Positions 17,483 to 26,841 of a DNA stretch of 64,000 bases are shown here, piece after piece. Positions within the stretch are counted from its first letter, which is position 1. Each line of letters opens with the position of its first letter. Below the pieces are notes generated by a model. That model did not search any database and was not told the DNA's origin. It worked only from the letters and a program-made list of their open reading frames with translations. This stretch comes from Desulfobacter latus (GTDB taxonomy: Bacteria; Desulfobacterota; Desulfobacteria; Desulfobacterales; Desulfobacteraceae). The position numbers and the translations under genes are program-made. The stretch lies in NCBI RefSeq assembly GCF_013389365.1, contig NZ_JACADJ010000016.1, forward strand, positions 1 through 64,000, in the 5' to 3' direction.

Positions 17483-18216
17483 ACCCCATCGGGGTACTCC
17501 ATACCTGTTTCAAGGAAAAATTCGGCATTCCCCGGCAACCCAACCTTGCGGTCGAGGCACCGGGGAGGCTGGATTTTTTCCCTGAATTTGCAAGGCCCGA
17601 GGCCGTAAGAGGACTTGAACAATTTTCCCATATCTGGCTGATTTTTATTTTCCACAAAGCGGTGAAAAAGGGTGGGAAATGGTCTGCCATGGTACGTCCG
17701 CCACGCCTTGGGGGCAATAAAAAAGTGGGCGTATTTGCTTCTCGCTCCCCTTTCCGGCCCAACCCCATCGGTATGTCCTGTATCCGGCTTGAAGCCATTG
17801 AATCGACGCCCAAAGGGCCGGTGCTTCACCTGACCGGCGTGGATATCCTGGACCAGACCCCTGTTCTGGACATCAAACCCTATCTGCCCTATTCCGACCG
17901 GCTGGACACGGCCCGGGACGGTTTTGCACCGGCACCGGACAACAAGACTTGCCAGGTCAGTTTTTCAGACACGGCAGCAACCCAGATCCAAGAAAGGGAA
18001 AAGGCTATCCCCAATCTGTTCTCCATTATTACCCAGGTGCTGGAAAATGATCCCCGGCCCGCTTACAGCAATGCCCGTTTTTCCAGCATAAAAGAAGAGA
18101 CCCGGACGGATGGGTTGAATAAAGACCGTGTATACGGTATTCGACTGTTTGACTTTGATCTCAAATGGCAGGCCGCAGGGAATAAGATCCGGGTGCTTTG
18201 CCTGGACCCGGTTTAA
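17467..18216 (+). CDS. tRNA (N6-methyl-t6A37) methyltransferase TrmO-like
   Basis: A 249-residue TrmO/TsaA/VirR-family protein, a SAM-dependent enzyme that methylates the t6A37 base of ANN-decoding tRNAs. Visible motifs are the N-terminal PIGVLHTCFKEKFGIPRQ, the central SHIWLIFIFH, the conserved FASRSPFRPNPIGMSC and the LDIKPYLPYSD segment. A C-terminal extension (about 160-249) is longer than in the shortest members. GTG at 17467 is the start with the first conserved residues in frame. It overlaps the upstream small frame and converges with the FRG gene 17 bases later. Confidence 0.88.
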   Translation: MAVHLDPIGVLHTCFKEKFGIPRQPNLAVEAPGRLDFFPEFARPEAVRGLEQFSHIWLIFIFHKAVKKGGKWSAMVRPPRLGGNKKVGVFASRSPFRPNPIGMSCIRLEAIESTPKGPVLHLTGVDILDQTPVLDIKPYLPYSDRLDTARDGFAPAPDNKTCQVSFSDTAATQIQEREKAIPNLFSIITQVLENDPRPAYSNARFSSIKEETRTDGLNKDRVYGIRLFDFDLKWQAAGNKIRVLCLDPV

Positions 18217-18232
18217 TGGCGATTACAATTAA

Positions 18233-19075
18233 TCAGGTTTTAGGACTGTAATGGCGTTTCAGCCAGCTCCCCAGTCCGTCCAGGCCGGGAAACAGCACAC
18301 GCTCCGTAATATTGCACAGATCCAGTTTATCCCGGCATTCCCATTTAAGTTTCGCCGGAATAATAATGCGCTGGAAAAGATCGGCATGCAGGTTCAGCCA
18401 GTCATCAATGACACGGCGGGGATTGGGCATGACTGAAAACAACGCATACTGGTTCACGATACGCTCGTCAATGGATGGCGGTTCAAAAAAAAGCAGGAAC
18501 TCCTCGAACCGGCCTAAAGCATCAAACTGGGTTAACGTTTCAACATATTGATGAAAAGTGGTTTCACCGGTGTGACCGTCCGATCTTTCCTGGCCGATAC
18601 TGGTGAGCAGCTCCACGGTAAACGCCTGGGCGCCTTCTGCAGCCAGTTGTCCTTTAAGCTCTGACGGCAGCAGGTCATGGACCTCTTTATAATTTATCCG
18701 CCAGATCACCCCGTCCAGGTCAAACCGCTCAAGATTGGCCAGGGCAAAATGAAGGGCAATGTAGGGTGAATAGGTCCAGTCCATGAGGCGGGTGGGCAGT
18801 CCGTGGTGCTGGGCCACAGCCAGAAGGTGCCAGAAGGAATCAGAATCTTCGCGTCCCTGGGCCCTGGAATATTTTCGAAAATTACGCAGCAGATGCTTTT
18901 CAAGGGTCCAGAACGGTCCGCCCAGGCGCATCAAAGAGGTTTCAAGCCGGTAGGAGGCATCAGACAGACCCCGGTAAACAAAAGGCGGCCGATACCTTTG
19001 GATGGCATCATTCCAGGCACCTTTAAACAATTCCTCCTGAAGCATGCCCCAGGAATCGACGATGATGTCCGGCAT
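18233..19075 (-). CDS. FRG-domain protein
   Basis: A 280-residue protein whose first half is an FRG domain. The hallmark FVYRGL (about 33-38) and the conserved LLAVAQHHGLPTRLMDWT (about 85-102) are both present, then SPYIALHFAL. FRG proteins are widespread in mobile and defence-associated loci but their activity is not established. The second half (about 150-280) is not recognised. ATG at 19075 is preceded by GGTGGAG, directly after a hairpin ACCGGG/CCCGGT. The DUF523 gene lies upstream on the same strand. An anti-phage role is possible but not shown. Confidence 0.85.
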   Translation of the reverse strand: MPDIIVDSWGMLQEELFKGAWNDAIQRYRPPFVYRGLSDASYRLETSLMRLGGPFWTLEKHLLRNFRKYSRAQGREDSDSFWHLLAVAQHHGLPTRLMDWTYSPYIALHFALANLERFDLDGVIWRINYKEVHDLLPSELKGQLAAEGAQAFTVELLTSIGQERSDGHTGETTFHQYVETLTQFDALGRFEEFLLFFEPPSIDERIVNQYALFSVMPNPRRVIDDWLNLHADLFQRIIIPAKLKWECRDKLDLCNITERVLFPGLDGLGSWLKRHYSPKT

Positions 19076-19087
19076 AATTTATTCTCC

Positions 19088-19117
19088 ACCGGGCTGCCCC
19101 GGTTTCTTTATTTTTTG
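19088..19117. terminator. hairpin with T-rich tail (plus strand)
   Basis: ACCGGG (19088-19093) and CCCGGT (19098-19103) form a six-pair stem with a four-base loop, followed on the plus strand by TTCTTTATTTTTT. Read on the minus strand it sits just before the ribosome binding site of the FRG gene, so it may instead affect that gene's translation. Confidence 0.45.
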
Positions 19118-19142
19118 TGGGCCTTGGCCCAACGTATTAATA

Positions 19143-19619
19143 TCATATCTGCTTGAACAGCAATTGGTCTATCTGGTCCTCACCCAATACCATAATACCG
19201 TTCTGCCTTAAAAGCGCGGTTGTCACCCCCATGCCGTCCACAAGAGAGCCGCTGAAACTGCCGTCATAGATCCGGCAACTGCCGCAGGACGGACTTTTCT
19301 GTTTCAAAAGGGCCGTTTTAATACCACAGGCAACCGCCTTTTCCAACGCGGCCTGCGCGCCTTTGATAAAAAACTGCGTAACATCAGCCTGCCGAGTCAT
19401 CACCCGGGCCGTTCCCGCCCACACCCCCGGGCCGCCGCCTGGGGTGATCTCGGCCGGCGGTCGGGGCACAGGAAGGCCACCGGCCATTTCCGGACAGACC
19501 GGAACCAGCAGCCCTCTGGCTTGCCATTGGTCAATGCGTGTGCATTCAATGGGACAGGACATGCCGTCATAGCGCACCGGCTGTCCTAGAAGACAAGCTG
19601 AAATCAGTATCTGTTCCAT
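19143..19619 (-). CDS. DUF523 family protein
   Basis: A 158-residue cytoplasmic protein with the family signature: N-terminal LISACLLGQPVRYDG (about 5-19), CPEMAGGLPVPRPP (about 38-52) and a conserved LKQKSPSCGSCRIYDGSF segment (about 106-123). The conserved cysteines suggest metal or Fe-S binding, but no reaction is established for the family. Upstream of and co-directional with the FRG gene, with a 67-base spacer containing a hairpin. Confidence 0.9.
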   Translation of the reverse strand: MEQILISACLLGQPVRYDGMSCPIECTRIDQWQARGLLVPVCPEMAGGLPVPRPPAEITPGGGPGVWAGTARVMTRQADVTQFFIKGAQAALEKAVACGIKTALLKQKSPSCGSCRIYDGSFSGSLVDGMGVTTALLRQNGIMVLGEDQIDQLLFKQI

Positions 19620-19782
19620 GGGGATGCGTTATATCAGCATTGCCGTGGTTTGTAAAAATATCTTGACGAAAAGATAGAATTAATGCAATGAATGATAATT
19701 CATTTTGGAGTACCATAGTCCCCCAAAAATAAAACAAAACACTTCATTTGTTCATTAAAAATTTTCATAGCGACGAGGACAC

Positions 19783-21597
19783 ATGACACAGGTAATTTCC
19801 GACCAGCGGGACATTGAATTTGTCATTCATGAAATCCTTCAGGCGCAGACCCTGGCGGAACTGAACGACAATTATGCCGACTTTAACAAAAAAACCATTG
19901 ATATGATTATTAAAGAGGCAAAAAATATAGCCATCAAAGCGCTGCTGCCCATAAGCAAAGAAGGGGACGAATTCGGCTGCACATTTGAAAACGGCAAGGT
20001 CACCACACCGCCGTCTTTCAAGCGCGTATTTGATCTGTTCAATGAAGGGGAATGGCTGGCCCCTACCGAAGATCCCCAATGGGGCGGCCAGGGCATGCCT
20101 TTCACCGTTGCCGCGGCAATAGCCGAATATTTCAACGGGGCCAACTACCCCTTCATGATGTACTGCAGCGCCACCCGGGGTGCAGGTCATCTTCTTGAAC
20201 ATTTTGGTACCCAGGAACAGAAAAACACTTATCTTAAAAATATGTACACCGGCAAATGGGCCGGCACCATGCTGCTCACTGAACCGGGCGCAGGTTCCGA
20301 TGTCGGTGCCCTGATCACCAAAGCCGTCCCTAACGGCGACGGCACCTACAACATTGTGGGTGAAAAAATTTTTATCTCCGGCGGCGAACAAGATCTGACA
20401 GAAAATATCATCCATCCTGTGTTGGCCCGTATTGAGGGCGCCCCTGCCGGCACCAAAGGCATCTCATTATTCCTGGTTCCCAAATACAGAGTTAAAAAAG
20501 ACGGATCTTTAGGCGAATTCAACGATGTCATCTGCACCGGCATTGAGCATAAAATGGGTATTCACGGCAACGCCACCTGCACCTTATCCCTGGGTGCCAA
20601 AGGCAACTGTGTGGGCACCCTTTTAGGCGAAGAAAACAAAGGCATGAAAGCCATGTTCCTGATGATGAATCTAGCCCGGCTGCTTGCAGGGGTCCAGGGA
20701 TTTGCCTGTGCCGGCGCTGCCTATATGTATGCATTGGATTATGCCAGAAACCGTATCCAGGGCCGGGACTTGATGGAAATCCGGAACCCTGACGCCCCGG
20801 CGGTTCCCATTATCCGTCATCCGGATGTGCGGCGCCAGCTCATGGTAATGAAATCCAATGTGGAAGCCATGCGTACTTTGATTTACTATGTTCATTACTG
20901 CATGGATATGTCCAAATATGCGGCAACCGACGAAGAAAAGGCCAAATACCAGGGCTTTATTGACATCCTAACCCCTATTGCCAAGGGGTATATCACAGAC
21001 CGGGCTTTTGAGGTCTGCTCTCAGGGCATGCAGGTCTTTGGCGGTTACGGATTCATCGAAGATTACCCCATGGCCCAGCTGCTGCGTGATGTCAGAATCA
21101 CCCTGATCTATGAAGGTACCAACGGCATTCAAGCCATGGATCTTTTAGGCCGGAAACTCGGTATGAACAACGGCAAGCCCGTCATGGATCTGTTCGGTGA
21201 AATGCAGATAACCATTACCCGGGCCAAAAATATGCCGGCACTCGAAAAAGCAGCGACCAAGGTCGAAGAGGTGGTAAACAAATTAGGTGACGTGGCCATT
21301 CACATGGGCACCACCGCCATGGGGCCCAAAATGCTTGCCGCCTTTGCCAATGCCCACCCCTTCCTGGATGCCGTCGGTGACACCGTTTTTGCATGGATGC
21401 TGCTGTGGCGCGCCGTGACCGCTGCCCAAAAACTTGAAACAGCCAAAAAGAAAGACATCCCCTTCTACCAGGGCGTTATCAAAAGTCTTGAGTTTTATGC
21501 CCAAACCGTACTGCCCATCACCCTGGGTCGATTTGCGGCACTGCTTGGCACAAGCGCCGTGGCTGTGGAAATTGAAGACAACATGTTTCCCGGTTAA
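19783..21597 (+). CDS. acyl-CoA dehydrogenase (long form)
   Basis: A 604-residue FAD enzyme that introduces the 2,3-double bond in acyl-CoA, the first step of beta-oxidation. It belongs to the long subfamily (about 600 residues, with an extra C-terminal helical domain) common in fatty-acid or aromatic-degrading anaerobes. FAD-site segments MLLTEPGAGSDVGAL and VGEKIFISGGEQD are present, as is the catalytic glutamate E444 in LIYEGTNGIQAMDLLGRKL. ATG at 19783 has GAGGAC upstream. It stands alone, with electron transfer presumably through an ETF encoded elsewhere. The chain-length preference cannot be told from sequence. Confidence 0.93.
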   Translation: MTQVISDQRDIEFVIHEILQAQTLAELNDNYADFNKKTIDMIIKEAKNIAIKALLPISKEGDEFGCTFENGKVTTPPSFKRVFDLFNEGEWLAPTEDPQWGGQGMPFTVAAAIAEYFNGANYPFMMYCSATRGAGHLLEHFGTQEQKNTYLKNMYTGKWAGTMLLTEPGAGSDVGALITKAVPNGDGTYNIVGEKIFISGGEQDLTENIIHPVLARIEGAPAGTKGISLFLVPKYRVKKDGSLGEFNDVICTGIEHKMGIHGNATCTLSLGAKGNCVGTLLGEENKGMKAMFLMMNLARLLAGVQGFACAGAAYMYALDYARNRIQGRDLMEIRNPDAPAVPIIRHPDVRRQLMVMKSNVEAMRTLIYYVHYCMDMSKYAATDEEKAKYQGFIDILTPIAKGYITDRAFEVCSQGMQVFGGYGFIEDYPMAQLLRDVRITLIYEGTNGIQAMDLLGRKLGMNNGKPVMDLFGEMQITITRAKNMPALEKAATKVEEVVNKLGDVAIHMGTTAMGPKMLAAFANAHPFLDAVGDTVFAWMLLWRAVTAAQKLETAKKKDIPFYQGVIKSLEFYAQTVLPITLGRFAALLGTSAVAVEIEDNMFPG

Positions 21598-21628
21598 TTA
21601 GGTTCCTGCCTGACAATTCAAAACTTTT

Positions 21629-24004
21629 TTATACCATCGCCCGTTGGTAGGCTTGTCGGGTCAGCCGAACCTGTTCTTTCATGCTAAAAGAGCCTGCAAC
21701 ATGGGCATGGGCTTTCGCGGCAAGATCGCGGGCCTTTTCCGGGTGGTTGAAAAGATCCATAATGGCGTTGTGAAGCGCCTCTGAATCACCTGCCGGGATC
21801 AGCGTGGCATGGGTATTGTGGGAGAGCATTTCAGGAATTCCCCCCACCCGTGACGCGATTATGGGACGCGCCAATGCCGCCGCTTCAAGGAGTGCCAAAG
21901 GGGTACCTTCTGAAATGGAAGGCATGAGGAAAAGATCCGATGCCGCAACACGATTCAACACGTCAGGGCGATCCATGTGCCCTGCAAGGATGACCCGTTT
22001 TTCAAGCCGGCGGTCACGGACTTTTGCAGCCAACAGTGGATAAAGATGACCATCTCCAATGATGATACAACAGATGCGCGGATTTTCGATGCCGGCAAAC
22101 GCATCAATCAGATGATCAAAACCCTTTGCTTCCACCAGCCGCCCTACGGCACAGCAGACAAATGCATCTTCCGGCAAATTAAACTCATTTTTTAATTCGT
22201 TTGGGCTGTATGATATGTCACCATCTCTTTCCACAGAAACGGCATTGGGGATATGAGCAATACGCCCCGGCCTTACCCCAATGGATTTCAGCTTATTGCA
22301 GATATCTTCAGATACCGCAATGTAGTGTGCTGTTCTCCCGGCTGTCAGGCGTTCAAGCAGCTGATAAGTTTTACCCTTGAGTGAGTTGCCGTGTTCCGCT
22401 GCATACCATGAGTTCAGGGTGGAGACAAGCGCAGCAGGTGTGACCATCGTGACCAGCGTGCTCCAGATTTTAGACTGAATGTTCTGGGTGTCCAAAATAA
22501 GAATTTGCTCTTTTCTGATATGCCGAACCAAAGAAAAAAAGATCATGGGGTCGATTTTAGACCTTCCTATCGTAAAAACCGGAATTCCGGCGGCCTGGGC
22601 CTGGCGGGTGACAGGGCTCTGGATAAGCCCCGCAAGTGCGATCTGATGCTTTGGAAACGCTTTCATCAGGGCGATTACCCGGGCACTGGCACCACCGAAC
22701 CGGGTAGAAAGATCAACCACAAGCACCTTGGGGGTTTTGGGTATTTGATCAAATGAACCGTCAGTTCCATGAGTTAACGCAGTGACATCTTCCTTGACCG
22801 GCTCCCAACGCGTTACTGTTCTGCCCATGAAAAAATCCATTACGCCAAGAAGGGTGCCGATATTTCCGATGCAAAAATAGAACCCCATCGAAATCAGCTT
22901 AGACAGCACCCCCATACCGGGGAAGCCCCTCCACTTTGCCGGCATTCGTGAGATGAACAGATGAGATAAACTGATCAGATATGCCCCGCTTTGGAGAATA
23001 AACAATAGATAAAACCATTGACTGACATGAGCGAGAAAGAGACTTGACATCCAGATCAGGATAAGGAAAAAGGGCATGAATCGACGCAGCACTTTGTTGA
23101 TGAAGAGCCCAAAGGCAAAAGCGCCGTGTTTCAACGGGTTGAAGACCGCTCGATGGGACATCATGCATCTGAGGCTGCCGGAGACAATTCGGCGTCTTCG
23201 TGTTACTTCATGGGCTGGATTTCGGGAGGGCAAGCGGATCGCGGCCTGGGCGGTATTATCGAAAATAAAGCGTTTTCCATGGCGTTTCACGCCCAATGCC
23301 ACGGACAGGTCATCGGTTACCCCCTCTTGAATGGGCATGAACAACGATTTTCGGATGGCATAGAGTTTTCCATCATTGGAGGTGATGCTGCCAAGTCGGC
23401 TTTCCAGGTGTTTGATCAGGCTGTCAATATGAATGTAGCGGCTTTGGGCATCCTTAAGGCCCGTAGACTCTTTTAATATCAGCCGTTGTCCGCAGACGCC
23501 GCCAATGGTTTCATGGTCAAAATGGCGAACAAGATGCCGGAGCGCCCTTTTTTCAAGGATGGCATCCACATCGGAAAAAACGATGATGGCACCAATGGCC
23601 TCCGGTACCGCCAAGTTCATGGCATGAATTTTTCCTTTGTGGGTGCCGGAACTCATCAGCCGAATACCTTTTTCCCGGTATTTTTGGATAATGGATTCGG
23701 TCCGGTCGGTGGATCCGTCAGAAAAAAAAATCAGCTCCAGTTTTTCAGATGGATAGTCCAAGGCCAAGCTGTTTTTGATTTTTTCTTCAATTAATTTTTC
23801 GCCATTTCTCACCACCACAATCAAACTGATATGCGGCGTATCAGAACGTATTCGGTCAAAGGATGGAGGCGCTGTTTGTTTGAGCCGGTAACAGCGGGAG
23901 AGAATAAAAAGTATTAAAGGGTAACTGAAAAACAGCAAAAGGCCGATGCTCGATAACATGAAGCATATGAACCAAAGATGATAGATCATGTCTAAATTGA
24001 TCAT
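21629..24004 (-). CDS. fused glycosyltransferase GT2 - GT4
   Basis: A 791-residue fusion. After one N-terminal membrane helix (about 8-35) comes a processive-type GT2 domain (about 57-290) with VVRNGEK, SDGSTDRTE and the metal-binding DxD in FSDVDA (D145, D147). It is followed by membrane helices (about 295-395). A complete GT4 domain follows (about 425-785), with the nucleotide-sugar E-x7-E motif in ISEGTPLALLEAAALARP. The two activities could add successive sugars to one acceptor. The ATG overlaps the stop of the polymerase gene by four bases (ATGA). It is the last gene of the minus-strand wza-wzz-wzy run. The two-in-one arrangement is unusual. Confidence 0.88.
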   Translation of the reverse strand: MINLDMIYHLWFICFMLSSIGLLLFFSYPLILFILSRCYRLKQTAPPSFDRIRSDTPHISLIVVVRNGEKLIEEKIKNSLALDYPSEKLELIFFSDGSTDRTESIIQKYREKGIRLMSSGTHKGKIHAMNLAVPEAIGAIIVFSDVDAILEKRALRHLVRHFDHETIGGVCGQRLILKESTGLKDAQSRYIHIDSLIKHLESRLGSITSNDGKLYAIRKSLFMPIQEGVTDDLSVALGVKRHGKRFIFDNTAQAAIRLPSRNPAHEVTRRRRIVSGSLRCMMSHRAVFNPLKHGAFAFGLFINKVLRRFMPFFLILIWMSSLFLAHVSQWFYLLFILQSGAYLISLSHLFISRMPAKWRGFPGMGVLSKLISMGFYFCIGNIGTLLGVMDFFMGRTVTRWEPVKEDVTALTHGTDGSFDQIPKTPKVLVVDLSTRFGGASARVIALMKAFPKHQIALAGLIQSPVTRQAQAAGIPVFTIGRSKIDPMIFFSLVRHIRKEQILILDTQNIQSKIWSTLVTMVTPAALVSTLNSWYAAEHGNSLKGKTYQLLERLTAGRTAHYIAVSEDICNKLKSIGVRPGRIAHIPNAVSVERDGDISYSPNELKNEFNLPEDAFVCCAVGRLVEAKGFDHLIDAFAGIENPRICCIIIGDGHLYPLLAAKVRDRRLEKRVILAGHMDRPDVLNRVAASDLFLMPSISEGTPLALLEAAALARPIIASRVGGIPEMLSHNTHATLIPAGDSEALHNAIMDLFNHPEKARDLAAKAHAHVAGSFSMKEQVRLTRQAYQRAMV

Positions 24005-25395
24005 GGCGTAACGTTAACCTTTCCCGGAGCATACCGGCGAACGACTTCGGACAGAACCAGTAAAACCAGAAAGTGTTTGTGAAGCGGTTCGCTGAAGACC
24101 AGCAGATAGAGGCAAAGCCCGGTAAATGAAATCCTGAATGTTTTGACCAATGCAGCGGTTTTTAACTCTCCCGCCCTTAAATATTGTGCTTGCGCCTTGA
24201 TAAAGTTGACCATGGCCGATCCGATGACAAACAAAAAAGCCGCCAATCCCAGAAGACCACTGCCAACAGCAATTTCAAGATATGAGTTGTGTGCAAAGCG
24301 TCGGGGGGATTTATTGACGGAGGTGTACTTTTCAGCATAATCGGTTCTGGCATAAATATCGGGAAAGGTGCCGGGACCGGTTCCCAGAAGAGGATTTTTC
24401 TTGATGGTATCCCACGCCACATAAAGGTAACTGGTGCGACGTCCCATGGATTTATCCGTTGCTTGCAACACACTCAATTGGCGTTCCACATACCCTTCCG
24501 GAATCGTAAAATAGAATAAAATCAGACTGATGCCAACAGCCCCGATGAAAATTCCCATCAGTTTCGGCGTTAGCTTTTTAAAATGCGCCACAAATAGAAT
24601 GCCGTAAACCAGCAGTAAAACAAGCGCACCACTTCTGGAAAACGTGGTGACAAGTCCCAATCCATTGATCCCGATCAAAACAAAAAAAAGAGCGCGCACC
24701 CAAAACCGATCGGCATAAAACAGATAATAGACCAGAAACGGAAAACCGACGATGATCATCAATGCCAGATTATTTGGATCTGTGGTGCCGCCAAGCCCTC
24801 GCTTGAATGCCCCGGAAGTCACTTTTTCAGCAAACAAAGGGATGTTGAAAAAGTATCCCACGATTGCAAGAAAGCTGCATAAAGAGATGCTGGATATCAA
24901 AATCGCCGGCAGGGTTATCCGCATTCCTTTTTTTGAAATGAATACCAGACCCAATAAAACAAATAAAAAGCCAATGGCAAACAAAATTAAATTTCTAATT
25001 GCGGTGGACGGGTAAGGGGATAGTATAGTCGAGAGGGTATTGAGGATGAAAAAAATGATCAGCCACGCTAACATGGAAAACTGCCCCCCCTGAGGATGTC
25101 TTTTTTTAGGAAGATATCGAAGAATGACCACAATCAAAAGCCCGAGGGCAATCAGCCAGGGAACCTGAATGAATTTATACCCTCGATAAGCCCCAAAAGG
25201 AATGAGAAAGATAATGAAATAGTATCCCGACGCCGGCCATCTGGAGAGCCATAAAAAACCTAAAACCATGAGGGCCGGAGCAGGCGCCAGAAAAAAATAA
25301 GGCGTGGCCAGAATGACGACGGTGATCAGTGTTACCAGAATACAAGTAAGGTTCAGTATCGGGTTGATCTCTCTATGAAGGGTGGCATTCGGCAT
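24001..25395 (-). CDS. O-antigen ligase / polymerase family membrane protein (Wzy-like)
   Basis: About 464 residues and ten to twelve membrane helices, with the Wzy_C/O-antigen-ligase pattern. A large periplasmic loop holds VERQLSVLQATDKSMGRRTSYLYVAWD, here noted as residues about 310-335. The conserved NPLLGTGPGTFPDIYAR and the following AHNSYLEIAVGSGLLG are also present. Within an export locus it most likely polymerises lipid-linked repeat units at the periplasmic face. ATG at 25395 is preferred (GGAGG nine bases upstream) over a TTG at 25401. It is translationally coupled to the GT2-GT4 fusion. Confidence 0.85.
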   Translation of the reverse strand: MPNATLHREINPILNLTCILVTLITVVILATPYFFLAPAPALMVLGFLWLSRWPASGYYFIIFLIPFGAYRGYKFIQVPWLIALGLLIVVILRYLPKKRHPQGGQFSMLAWLIIFFILNTLSTILSPYPSTAIRNLILFAIGFLFVLLGLVFISKKGMRITLPAILISSISLCSFLAIVGYFFNIPLFAEKVTSGAFKRGLGGTTDPNNLALMIIVGFPFLVYYLFYADRFWVRALFFVLIGINGLGLVTTFSRSGALVLLLVYGILFVAHFKKLTPKLMGIFIGAVGISLILFYFTIPEGYVERQLSVLQATDKSMGRRTSYLYVAWDTIKKNPLLGTGPGTFPDIYARTDYAEKYTSVNKSPRRFAHNSYLEIAVGSGLLGLAAFLFVIGSAMVNFIKAQAQYLRAGELKTAALVKTFRISFTGLCLYLLVFSEPLHKHFLVLLVLSEVVRRYAPGKVNVTP

Positions 25396-25418
25396 GGGCA
25401 ATTCCCTCCCGGATCACT

Positions 25419-26789
25419 TTAATTTTTCAGGATGGAAAATAGCGTGGGTTTACCCAGAAACTGGTGGATATCTTCCGGACGCTTGATTCTCTGATCAAAA
25501 TACTCAAATAAAAAGCTGAGGGAAACGCCGGTGATAAGACCAACCATGATACCGACAGGAATCAGGGTTCTTTTATTTGGAAAGACAGGGGTTCCTGAAA
25601 AAAAAGGTTTGCTTGAAATACTTACAAGGGAAAGGGCGTTGGTATCGGATGCTCTTTGAATTATGGTCTCTTCCCACCGCCTCATGAGGGTCTTATAAGA
25701 ACTGTGCATCAAGTCCAGCTCATTTTTGACCCGTTGATATGACATGGATATGATATGCAGATCAATATTCCTGGCATCGATTTGTGCCACTCTGGACGCC
25801 ATGGAAGCCACTTTTTCTTTAAGGATCAGGGCTTGATTTTCCTGTTCAGAAAGATACGTCGTTACTTCCGCCTTGAGGACAGCGTAGGTATTTTGAATCT
25901 GTTCCTCAATACGAAAGACTTTGGTACTTTCGGGATGAAATTTTCTTAACAGTTCTCCTTTTTCAATCACCAAGCCCTGGAGTTTGTCTGCAAAGCTGGT
26001 GATGGAGAGGTTGTCAATAAAAGTAAAAAACTGGATATTCTTATTCTCCAGGGCCGCTTTCAGATTGCTCACTTCCCGTTGTTTCTGGATCAGCTTAGAC
26101 TTATCCTGGTTAAGGTGCTGGACGAGATCCTGTTTGATCATGAGGTTGTTTTCGATTTCCTGAAAAGGATCGGGGGTTTCATATTTTGAAACCAAATTGT
26201 TCAGTTCGCGCTCTAAAGTGAGGATCTTTTTTTTGTATACATTTACTTGATCATTAAAAAATGGATCTGCCTGGCTGGGGGTGTATATTTGAGATCGATA
26301 GGCCAGATACTGTTCAAGATGATTTTCAAGGATGATCCGTCCTTGATGGGGTGATTTCGTTTTTAATATGATATGAATGACATTGGAGTTCGGTATAATT
26401 TCCGATTCGAGATTTCCTTTGATATTTTTCACCATTTGAAATTTGCCGTTCTCATCAAGATTCATCTCACGGAATACCGCTTCATTGGCTACCAGGTGAT
26501 CCACAGTATTTCTGATAACGTCGTGGGCGGTGAGCAGTTCGATTTCAGAGTTAAGATCTTCTTTGTTGAGTTCAGATACTTTTGACGGCGTTGACTCAAG
26601 GGAATCCAGATTTTTTTCCACACGTTTACCCCTTACCAGAATATGGCTTACAATCGCATACGTCGGTGGAATAAAATAGGTAATCAACACCGCGGCAAGG
26701 GATATAAAAAGAGTAATTGCAATGATCATTTTTTTTCTAATGAAAAGAAAAGTGGTCAACTCAAATAGATAATCTTCGTATAATTTCAT
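25419..26789 (-). CDS. Wzz/GumC-type chain-length determinant protein
   Basis: A 456-residue polysaccharide co-polymerase. Two membrane helices (about 20-40 and 410-432) flank a long periplasmic coiled-coil region (about 160-380) with a GNVR-type middle. The proline-rich approach to helix 2 (KPFFSGTPVFPNKR) is typical. The C-terminus stops shortly after helix 2, so the tyrosine-kinase domain of Wzc-type proteins is absent. A separate CpsD-like ATPase is encoded at 28115-28939. It is likely to set polymer length with the Wzy-like protein and contact the Wza-like exporter encoded just upstream. Confidence 0.9.
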   Translation of the reverse strand: MKLYEDYLFELTTFLFIRKKMIIAITLFISLAAVLITYFIPPTYAIVSHILVRGKRVEKNLDSLESTPSKVSELNKEDLNSEIELLTAHDVIRNTVDHLVANEAVFREMNLDENGKFQMVKNIKGNLESEIIPNSNVIHIILKTKSPHQGRIILENHLEQYLAYRSQIYTPSQADPFFNDQVNVYKKKILTLERELNNLVSKYETPDPFQEIENNLMIKQDLVQHLNQDKSKLIQKQREVSNLKAALENKNIQFFTFIDNLSITSFADKLQGLVIEKGELLRKFHPESTKVFRIEEQIQNTYAVLKAEVTTYLSEQENQALILKEKVASMASRVAQIDARNIDLHIISMSYQRVKNELDLMHSSYKTLMRRWEETIIQRASDTNALSLVSISSKPFFSGTPVFPNKRTLIPVGIMVGLITGVSLSFLFEYFDQRIKRPEDIHQFLGKPTLFSILKN

Positions 26790-26841
26790 TGGTGTTTTTT
26801 ATCCCAAAAGAGTTATGCGCGCCAGATAATCAAAGTGATAA

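Noticed and set aside
19660-19700. Sigma-70 promoter before the acyl-CoA dehydrogenase gene (TTGACG with ATGATAAT)
   Set aside because: The spacing between the two elements is about 25 bases, too long for a standard promoter. No better pair was found.
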